NCBI RefSeq assembly: GCF_034479375.1
Contig: NZ_CP140155.1
Span: 1,860,001 to 1,924,000, forward strand
Origin: Rhodopseudomonas palustris
GTDB lineage: Bacteria > Pseudomonadota > Alphaproteobacteria > Rhizobiales > Xanthobacteraceae
Direction: 5' to 3'
DNA length: 64,000 bases
Positions 43,455-49,934 of this stretch are shown here, in pieces. Both the position numbers and the translations under genes were made by a program. Position 1 is the first letter of the stretch. Each line of letters begins with the position of its first letter. The notes beneath the pieces were generated by a model. That model did not search any database and had not been told where the DNA came from. It worked only from the letters and a program-made list of their open reading frames with translations.

Positions 43455-44261
43455 TCACTTCAGGGACTTGCGGAGCCAGCCGCCGATCGAATCGACGATG
43501 ACTACACAGAGCAAGATAGCGAGAAGAATGGCCGAGACCTGATCGTAGTTGAGCAGGCGTAGCGCGGCCATCAGTTCGAAACCGATGCCACCCGCACCGA
43601 CGATGCCGAGCACGGCGGAGGCGCGAAAGTGGTACTCCCACCGGTAGATCGTCACATCGGTGAGCTGCGGCAGCACCTGCGGCAATACCGCATGGGTGAT
43701 GACCTGCAATGGCGTGGCGCCGGCCGCCCGCGCTGCTTCCAGCGGCTTGGGATCGACGTGCTCGATCGCCTCGGCGTAGAACTTGCCCACCATGCCGACC
43801 GAATGGAGCGCCAGCGCCAGCACGCCCGGAAGAGCCCCGAAACCCACCGCCGCCACGAACAGAACGCCGAGAATGATTTCCGGCACCGAACGCAGCAAGG
43901 CCAGCAACGTCCGGACGAGAAAAGCCACGCCCCGGTAGGGGCTGGTGTTGGGCGCCGCCAGCAGCGCCAGCGGCAGTGAGAACAACACCGCCAGCGCCGT
44001 GCCGGCAATCGACATCGCCAACGTATCCGCCAGCGGCCGCAGCCAACTCTGCCAGCGCGAGAAATCCGGCGGGATCATTTCGGCCGCGAGTTGCCGAAAG
44101 GCCGGAACCGCCTCGATAAAGCGCTGCGGGTCGAAGAAACCGGTCGAAGCCAGCGCCACGACCACCGTCGCGACGATGCCGCCGAGCAGCAACCAATCCC
44201 GTCGCGCCGCCTGTGTTTCGCGGACAAGCGTGGCTTCGAAGCTCCGCACTTGCGTCACCAC
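43455..44261 (-). CDS. ptxC: Phosphite/phosphonate ABC transporter permease PtxC
   Basis: 268 residues with about six spans and the binding-protein-dependent permease EAA-type loop (YAEAIEHVDPKPLEAARAAG, ATPLQVITHAVLPQVLP) that contacts the ATPase. Wording SVPEIILGVLFVAAVGFG and RASAVLGIVGAGGIGFEL is typical of PhnE/PtxC. It lies directly between ptxB (1 base) and ptxD (4 bases), so it belongs to one transcription unit. With PtxA and PtxB it imports phosphite. Confidence 0.93.
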   Translation of the reverse strand: MVTQVRSFEATLVRETQAARRDWLLLGGIVATVVVALASTGFFDPQRFIEAVPAFRQLAAEMIPPDFSRWQSWLRPLADTLAMSIAGTALAVLFSLPLALLAAPNTSPYRGVAFLVRTLLALLRSVPEIILGVLFVAAVGFGALPGVLALALHSVGMVGKFYAEAIEHVDPKPLEAARAAGATPLQVITHAVLPQVLPQLTDVTIYRWEYHFRASAVLGIVGAGGIGFELMAALRLLNYDQVSAILLAILLCVVIVDSIGGWLRKSLK

Positions 44262-44262
44262 C

Positions 44263-45132
44263 TCACCCGAGCTTGGCGATATCGAGGTTCAGGATCTTGG
44301 CCATGTCGCGCAGCACGTCGTAATCCTTGTCGGTGGCCGGGGCGAGTCCATCCACGCGGAACAGCTTCAGGATGGCAGGATCCTTGAGATTCAGGAACGC
44401 ATTGCGGATCGACGTCTTCAGCTCCGGCGCCAGATATCCTTGAAGCGTCATCGGATAGTTCGGTATCGGATCGGAAAGGCCGATCTGCACGAGCTTCGTG
44501 GCGTCGATCTTGTTGGTCTCGACCAGTACGCGGTAGATCTGTTCCGAGAGCGCACCTGCGGGCACCTGCCCCGCGGCCACGGCCCTCGCCACGGCGTCGT
44601 GCTTGCCCAGATGGACCACCTTGTAGTCCCTGTCGCCGATCAGACCCGCCTTGGCGAGATGCGCACGCGGGGCGAGATGGCTGGAGGTCGAGGCCTGGTC
44701 GCCGAAGGCGAAGGGCTTGCCCTTGACGTCCGCAAGCGTTTTGACCGGACCATCGGCAGACGCGATCAGGATGGAATTGTAGTTCGGCTTGCCCTTTTCC
44801 ACGCCGACCGCGAACGGCTCGATCTCCGGCGCCTTGGATTTGGCGAGCACGTAGGAGAACGGCCCGAAATACGCGACCTCGATCCGACCGAAACGCATCG
44901 CCTCGATCATCGACGAATAGTCCGTCGTAACGATGATCTCGACCGGCTTGCCGAGGGTCTGCTCGAGATACGCCTTCAGCGGCTGCGCATTCTGGATCAG
45001 GGTCGAGGCGTTCTCGTCGGGGAGCAGCGCAACGCGCAGCTTTTCGGGGTTGGCCTTGTCGGCCAGCACCGGCGTCGACAGGGCGGACAAGCCGAGGGCG
45101 GTGCTGACAAGCAGGAACTGACGGCGATTCAT
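44263..45132 (-). CDS. ptxB: Phosphite-binding periplasmic protein PtxB
   Basis: 289 residues, PhnD-like family. A twin-arginine-like signal (MNRRQFLLVSTALGLSALS) is followed by EKLRVALLPDENASTLIQN, FGRIEVAYFGPFSYVLA (substrate-binding Y-F-G-P), and FAFGDQASTSSHLAPRA. These match PtxB/HtxB-type binding proteins. ATG 45132 is chosen by the GGAGAAC ribosome-binding site and the signal start. Delivers phosphite to PtxAC. It is related to AioX in the same island. Confidence 0.93.
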   Translation of the reverse strand: MNRRQFLLVSTALGLSALSTPVLADKANPEKLRVALLPDENASTLIQNAQPLKAYLEQTLGKPVEIIVTTDYSSMIEAMRFGRIEVAYFGPFSYVLAKSKAPEIEPFAVGVEKGKPNYNSILIASADGPVKTLADVKGKPFAFGDQASTSSHLAPRAHLAKAGLIGDRDYKVVHLGKHDAVARAVAAGQVPAGALSEQIYRVLVETNKIDATKLVQIGLSDPIPNYPMTLQGYLAPELKTSIRNAFLNLKDPAILKLFRVDGLAPATDKDYDVLRDMAKILNLDIAKLG

Positions 45133-45154
45133 GATGTTCTCCCGTTTGGATGGG

Positions 45155-45928
45155 TTATTCGGCGGCAAGCGCGAAGGAGCTGATCGGCGAGGAATTCGAG
45201 GCGCCGTAGATGGCGTCGAGCTTGATGTCGCTCAAGGCGGAGGGCGCGCCATCGAACACGACCCGCCCCTGAACCAAGGCGCAGATGCGATCCGCGAACT
45301 GCCGGGCCAGATCGACCTGATGCAGGCTGACCACGGTCGTGATGCCGTCCTCGCGGCAAATCCGGTGAAGATCGGTTAGCACCTGAAACGCCGTGGCAGG
45401 GTCGAGACTGGCGACAGGCTCGTCGGCGAGGATGATATCCGGTTTCTGCGCCATGGCGCGGGCGATACCGACTCGCTGCTGCTGGCCGCCGGAAATCTGG
45501 TCGGCGCGCTCCAGCGCCCGCGCAGCCAAGCCGACGCGATCCAGTGCCTCGAGTGCGACCATCCGGTCCGCCTTCGGCAACGGCAGCAGGGACCGCAGCG
45601 ACGAATGATGCGCCAATCGGCCCATCAGCACATTCTTCAGAATACTCAGGCGCCCGATGAGGTGATGCTGCTGGAACACCATGGCGGTGCGACGCCGATG
45701 CGAGCGCAGCGCCGCAGCGCTGGCGAAAATGGATTTGCCGTCACTGCCGAGGACATCGCCCGAGCGAGGGCGGACAAGCCCGTTCAGCGCCCTGAGCAGC
45801 GTGGATTTGCCAGCGCCCGAACTGCCCAACAACACGACGAAGCTGCCGCGCTCGAACGACAGCGAGGTCGGCTCGAGCGCGACCACGCCGTTGGCATAGG
45901 TGACGCAGATTTCGCGACTGGACAGCAT
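45155..45928 (-). CDS. ptxA: Phosphite ABC transporter ATP-binding protein PtxA
   Basis: 257 residues: Walker A GSSGAGKST, signature ISGGQQQRVGIARAM, Walker B IILADEPVAS and the switch histidine in VVSLHQVDLA, in PhnC/PtxA arrangement. First gene of ptxABCDE on the minus strand; the 394 bases before it should hold the promoter. A Pho box (two CTGTCAT-like repeats) was looked for there and none was convincing. Confidence 0.93.
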   Translation of the reverse strand: MLSSREICVTYANGVVALEPTSLSFERGSFVVLLGSSGAGKSTLLRALNGLVRPRSGDVLGSDGKSIFASAAALRSHRRRTAMVFQQHHLIGRLSILKNVLMGRLAHHSSLRSLLPLPKADRMVALEALDRVGLAARALERADQISGGQQQRVGIARAMAQKPDIILADEPVASLDPATAFQVLTDLHRICREDGITTVVSLHQVDLARQFADRICALVQGRVVFDGAPSALSDIKLDAIYGASNSSPISSFALAAE

Positions 45929-46322
45929 GGAGCCTCACCGATCCGACACCACGCGCTGTTCGATAAAACCGAACATTCGCGCACTTTGTTCGGCATCTTC
46001 ATACGGAGGCTTTGCTACAAGGAAATGACATCGCGACCGACGCATCGACGAAAGTCTTGTTACGCGGGGACTCGTCTTGCACCGGAATCGCGTCGTCGAC
46101 CCGCACGCCCGAGGGAATGCAGCCGTATCCATCGAGGTCATCGTGCCGCCGGCAAGATCACTTACAACCTGGGCGACTCACTGGCTTCGCTTCCGATATC
46201 GCGTAAGGCATCTGGCCTGCAGCCAACTGTAGCGTTCGGCGCGACGCATTCACTCTCGATCAGCAGCGACGACTTCCATCGTCGCAAGCCGTACAATCAT
46301 CATTCAAATGGTTCGACGTCGC
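45929..46322. other. Intergenic region upstream of ptxA
   Basis: No recognisable gene. GTTCG, 7 nt, CGAAC and a further GTTCG (45958-45992) make overlapping inverted repeats close to the ptxA start that might be a regulator site. The part near 46290 is AT-richer than the surroundings. It separates ptxA from the broken monooxygenase gene on the same strand. Confidence 0.35.
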
Positions 46323-47230
46323 TCAAGTTCGTCCGTCGAGGTCCCGGGACGACTCGGCTTCGGCAAGAGCTGCGCTGATCCTTGGGACCAGTTCGCGCGC
46401 CGTGCGCCCTGCCCCGATCAGCGTCGCAGAAGCGGCCCCCGTCCAGTTTCCATAGCCCGCCAGCCAAAGCCGGGGCTCCTTGACAGACCGCTGATCAACG
46501 ACCTCGATTCGTCCATCGGATTCGACGACGCCGAGCGAGCGCAGGTGATCGGTCGCGAGTCGAAAGCCCGTGCACCACAGCACGGCGTCGTGCCTACTTT
46601 CACTTCCGTCCCGCCAAACCACGCCGCTCTCCGTGAAGCGCTCGAACGGGCGGACCGCATTGAGAACGCCCCGAGCTCTCGCCGCTTTCACAGGAGGCAC
46701 CATGACGATGTCGCCCAGCGTGGTGTTGGCAACCGGGTCGAAGTCTCCCCGCACCCTTGCGCTCGCGCGCTCGAACAGGACGCGGCCGTCGACATCATCG
46801 GGCAGAAAAACCGGATCCTTGCGGGTGACCCAGACCGTCTCGGCCCCCTCGCTGACCTCCGCGAGAATTTGCGCACCGGAGTTGCCGCCGCCCACGATCA
46901 GCACCCGCTTTCCCGCAAACGGATCGGGGTTTTGGTATTCCGCCGAGTGCAGCTGAACACCGTGAAACCGGTCGCGGTCGGCATAGGCTGGAATGTAAGG
47001 TGCGCGCCAGGTGCCGGTGGCGCTGACGACTGCACGCGCCGTGATGCTGCGTCGATCCTCGAACTCGAGACGCAGCAGTTCGCCATCGCGTTCCACGGAC
47101 AGGCGCCGCCGGGACGGTCATCGGCGTTCAGCACGACGAAATCGACGTCGGCGCGGAGGAGATAGTAGGCCACGGCAAGACCCGCCTGCCCGCCTCCGAT
47201 CACGACGACATCATGATCGGCGCGGCTCAT
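46323..47230 (-). pseudogene. arsO: ArsO-type flavin monooxygenase with internal deletion and frameshift
   Basis: From ATG 47230 the frame gives the FAD motif [20 protein letters not shown] and DDRPGGA, then near 47105 jumps to the next frame, which resumes at [16 protein letters not shown] and continues normally ([21 protein letters not shown] motif [48 protein letters not shown]). In intact homologues some 55-60 residues lie between GGAW and this point, so roughly 170-180 bases were lost together with the frame. The start overlaps the arsH stop (ATGA). Confidence 0.85.
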
Positions 47231-47982
47231 CGGGAACGCATCTGCGGTGCGATTGCGATCGCCGAAAGGTCGTTTGCCGGGTCCAAGGCTTTTCCGCTCG
47301 CCTTGCGCTCCGAGTAGCGATCGACGAGACGCGCCGCGTGGGGACGCGTGAGGATCGTGAAGCGGACCAACTCCTCCATCAGGTCGACGATGCGATCGTA
47401 GTAGCCCGAGGGCTTCATTCGCCCGGCATCGTCGAACTCCTGATAGGCCATGGCGACGCTCGACTGATTGGGGATCGTGATCATCCGCATCCATCGGCCC
47501 AGCAGCCGAAGCGTGTTCACTGCGTTGAAGCTCTGCGAGCCGCCCGACACCTGCATCACGGCGAGCGTGCGCCCCTGGGTCGGGCGCATCCCGCCCATGT
47601 TGAGCGGCAGGTTGTCGATCTGCGCTTTCATCAAACCCGTGACCGTGCCGTGCCGCTCGGGGCTGCACCAGACCATTCCCTCCGACCACATCGCGTGCTC
47701 GCGCAATTCGTGGATCGCGGGATGGTCATCACCGGGGATCTGGTCCGGGAACGGCATGTCCGAGGGATCGAAGATGCGGACCTCAGCGCCGAACAGGCGG
47801 AGCAATCGAGCGGCCTCCTCGGTAGCCAACCGCGAGAACGAGCGTGGCCGCAACGACCCATAGAGCATCAGGACCCGCGGCTTGTGGCCGTCCGGTCCGA
47901 GATCGATCGCGGGCCGCTCGTGGATGAAACGCCGATCGAGAGCCGGCAGGTGGTCCGGATCAGGTAGTGTCCGTAAACGCAT
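47227..47982 (-). CDS. arsH: NADPH-dependent FMN reductase / organoarsenical oxidase ArsH
   Basis: 251 residues, flavodoxin-like fold. FMN-binding [20 protein letters not shown], then [20 protein letters not shown] and [20 protein letters not shown] are ArsH-specific. ArsH oxidises trivalent methyl- and aromatic arsenicals to the less toxic pentavalent forms. It lies between a truncated arsR tail and the broken arsO on the minus strand, the remains of an arsR-arsH-arsO operon. Residues appear complete. Confidence 0.93.
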   Translation of the reverse strand: MRLRTLPDPDHLPALDRRFIHERPAIDLGPDGHKPRVLMLYGSLRPRSFSRLATEEAARLLRLFGAEVRIFDPSDMPFPDQIPGDDHPAIHELREHAMWSEGMVWCSPERHGTVTGLMKAQIDNLPLNMGGMRPTQGRTLAVMQVSGGSQSFNAVNTLRLLGRWMRMITIPNQSSVAMAYQEFDDAGRMKPSGYYDRIVDLMEELVRFTILTRPHAARLVDRYSERKASGKALDPANDLSAIAIAPQMRSR

Positions 47983-48127
47983 GATGGCCCTTTATGGGGT
48001 GGAAGTGCCGCTCGGAGCCGCCGTGGATCGAGCAAGGCTGCCGCCGACCGAGTGGCAAGCAGGTTGAATCCCCCGCTCGTCAGCGGAATTTGTGGCCAGG
48101 CGGCGCGAGCCATGAGGACCGCTCTTG

Positions 48128-48262
48128 TCACGCAGCGCCGGCGTCCCCGCCGCAGCAGTTCTTCGTGAGGTAGGCCAACAGCATGTTCATGACCGCAGAA
48201 TTCGCTGAATAAATCAGCGAACGCCCCTCACGCCCAAATGCGACTAGGCCTGCGTGGATCAG
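48128..48262 (-). pseudogene. arsR: 3' tail of an arsR gene at the island border
   Basis: The last 40 or so codons of an ArsR-family regulator: HAGLVAFGREGRSLIYSANS and MNMLLAYLTKNCCGGDAGAA to a TGA at 48128. The ending AYLTxNCCGG is typical of rhizobial ArsR. Before HAGLV the frame reads LIGFLDFQLI with no homology, and the helix-turn-helix is absent; about 37 bases further is the 3' end of tRNA-Gly. The gene was evidently cut off at the island boundary. Confidence 0.75.
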
Positions 48263-48299
48263 CTGGAAATCCAAAAATCCGATAAGCCATTGAAATCAT

Positions 48300-48373
48300 T
48301 GGAGCGGGTGAAGGGAATCGAACCCTCGTATTCAGCTTGGAAGGCTGCTGCTCTACCATTGAGCTACACCCGC
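48300..48373 (-). tRNA. trnG: tRNA-Gly (anticodon TCC)
   Basis: 74-nt cloverleaf: acceptor GCGGGTG with CACCCGC, D-arm GCTC/GAGC, anticodon loop CTTCCAA, T-arm with GTTCGATTC, discriminator T and encoded CCA. Its 3' end faces the island; 43 nt of it are repeated at 24305-24347. Confidence 0.97.
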
Positions 48374-48628
48374 GCTGGCCGTTCCCTAACATGCTCGCCG
48401 GCCGGTCTCAACACCCACCGCCGGATCGATTCGGCCGATGAGCCGTCGATCCGCGGGCCCAGACGCGCCGCCCGCCCACCACGGCAGGAGCCGGCGTCCT
48501 GCGCGATCGCGATGGCGACCCCTCAATTGCCGAGCCGGCTGCCGCTGTCACCGGGTGGGCAGGAACCGAAATGTCCCGTTCCAGTTGTGCAGGAAACCAC
48601 TCCCTGAAGCTCACAACAGGAGGCGACG

Positions 48629-49138
48629 ATGGGTCTGTTCACCAAGGACATCCAGACGATGGACGACATGCTCGTGCATGGACTTCGCGACATCTATTAT
48701 GCCGAACAGCAGATCACCAAGGCGCTGCCGACGATGATCGAGCAGGCCACCAATCGCGATCTGTCGCAGGGCCTCGAGGCGCATCTCGAAGAGACACGCA
48801 AACAGATCGAGCGACTCGATCAGGTGTTCAAGAAGCTCGGCGAGACGCCCTCGGGCACCGATTGCCCGGCGATCGACGGCCTGATCAAGGAAGCCAACGC
48901 GACGTCCAGCGAGATCGCCGACAAGTCGGTGCTCGATGCCGCGATCGTCGCCAACGCCCAGGCCGTGGAGCACTACGAGATCGCGCGCTATGGCACGCTG
49001 ATCGCGTGGGCCGAGGAACTCGGCCACGACGACATCGTCCGCTTCCTGACCACCAATCTGAACGAAGAGAAAGCGGCCAACACCAAGCTCAACACCGTGG
49101 CGCTCCGGAAGGGCGTCAATCGCAAGGCCGCAAGCTGA
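48629..49138 (+). CDS. DUF892 ferritin-like protein (YciE family)
   Basis: 169 residues, helical, after a strong AGGAGGCGACG ribosome-binding site. DDMLVHGLRDIYYAEQQITK and LEAHLEETRKQIERLDQVF give the first metal-ligand helices, and AIVANAQAVEHYEIARYGTL plus LNEEKAANTKL the second pair: E and EH residues fit a ferritin-like di-iron site. Members are induced by osmotic and general stress (YciF/YciE). Eleven bases before the DUF4142 gene; probably co-transcribed. Confidence 0.9.
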   Translation: MGLFTKDIQTMDDMLVHGLRDIYYAEQQITKALPTMIEQATNRDLSQGLEAHLEETRKQIERLDQVFKKLGETPSGTDCPAIDGLIKEANATSSEIADKSVLDAAIVANAQAVEHYEIARYGTLIAWAEELGHDDIVRFLTTNLNEEKAANTKLNTVALRKGVNRKAAS

Positions 49139-49149
49139 AGGATCATTCG

Positions 49150-49710
49150 ATGAAACGCACCGCAATCATTCTGGGATGCCTGTTGCTGGCCTCCCCGGCA
49201 CTGGCGCAATCGATCACCGAGAAGACCGGAGTCAATTCCGTCCTCGGCGTCGCGCCGTCCACCGCCGACTTCGTCAAGCAGGCGGCGATCAGCGATATGT
49301 TCGAAATCCAGTCGAACAAGCTGGCCGAAACCAAGGGCAACGCCGCCGAGAAGGCCTTCGCCAAGCAGATGGTCGCCGACCACACCAAGACCAGCAACGA
49401 GCTGAAGTCGCTGGTATCGGGCGGAAAGGTCACGGCGCAGATGCCGACCGCGCTCGACGACGCCCATCAGAGCAAACTGGAGAAGCTGAAGACCGCCACC
49501 GGCGCCGAGTTCAGCGAGACCTTCATCGATCAGCAGGTCAGCGCCCACAAGGACGCCGTCTCGCTGTTCGACCGCTACGCGCGCGGCGGCGAGAACGCCG
49601 AACTGAAGAACTGGGCCGGCCAGACCCTGCCCGCGCTCAAGCACCACCTCGACATGGCGCAGAACCTCGAGAAGCAGCACAGCACGACCACGTCGAAATC
49701 CAACAAGTAA
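49150..49710 (+). CDS. DUF4142 exported protein
   Basis: 186 residues: signal peptide RTAIILGCLLLASPALAQ, then a helical DUF4142 domain (DFVKQAAISDMFEIQSNKLA, KAFAKQMVADHTKTSNELK, FIDQQVSAHKDAVSLFDRYA, LPALKHHLDMAQNLEKQH). DUF4142 is related to the ferritin-like superfamily and is a periplasmic stress protein of unknown action. Downstream of the DUF892 gene and followed by a strong terminator. The lysine/serine tail is low complexity. Confidence 0.9.
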   Translation: MKRTAIILGCLLLASPALAQSITEKTGVNSVLGVAPSTADFVKQAAISDMFEIQSNKLAETKGNAAEKAFAKQMVADHTKTSNELKSLVSGGKVTAQMPTALDDAHQSKLEKLKTATGAEFSETFIDQQVSAHKDAVSLFDRYARGGENAELKNWAGQTLPALKHHLDMAQNLEKQHSTTTSKSNK

Positions 49711-49730
49711 GCCACACGCATTCTCGATCA

Positions 49731-49762
49731 ACGGCCCGGACCGCGATGCGGCTCCGGGCCGT
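49731..49762 (+). terminator. Intrinsic terminator after the DUF892-DUF4142 unit
   Basis: ACGGCCCGGA pairs with TCCGGGCCGT (10 bp) and is followed by TTGATG, giving a short T-run; 20 bases after the DUF4142 stop. Confidence 0.75.
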
Positions 49763-49934
49763 TTGATGTCTGGTATCTACGCGGATCCTCCCGTCCGTCA
49801 GTCATGGAACCGAAGCGGGGCTGCGGCATTATCGCGGTCGACAGAATGGGGGACGACATCATGAGAGATCGATCGGCATCGGCGGCGCACACGGCCGCCT
49901 GCGTGACAACGCGGCAGCTTCCGGAGGCACGACG

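Larger units (their letters stand above)
24305..48343. mobile_element. Putative genomic island at tRNA-Gly(TCC), carrying aio and ptx clusters
   Basis: About 24 kb bounded by the partial tRNA-Gly copy at 24305-24347 and the intact tRNA-Gly at 48300-48373. The direction fits insertion at the tRNA 3' end, since the intact gene is on the minus strand and its 3' end faces the island. Contents are arsenite oxidase, phosphite oxidation, arsenic/thiol genes, SulP transporter and universal stress protein. Several stretches (27.5-28.2, 40.5, 46 kb) look less GC-rich than the flanks. No integrase, relaxase or transposase was recognised, so the element is probably no longer mobile. Several accessory genes are broken. 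The left limit could be later than 24.3 kb if the partial tRNA came from an independent event. Confidence 0.7.

Noticed and set aside
45929..46100. Pho box upstream of ptxA
   Set aside because: No pair of CTGTCAT-like repeats at 11-nt spacing could be found on either strand.
48254..48607. Open frame reading VKGIEPSYSAWKAAALPLSY on the plus strand
   Set aside because: It is an antisense reading of the tRNA-Gly gene; this peptide is a well-known annotation artefact. The similar frame near 24312 comes from the partial tRNA copy.
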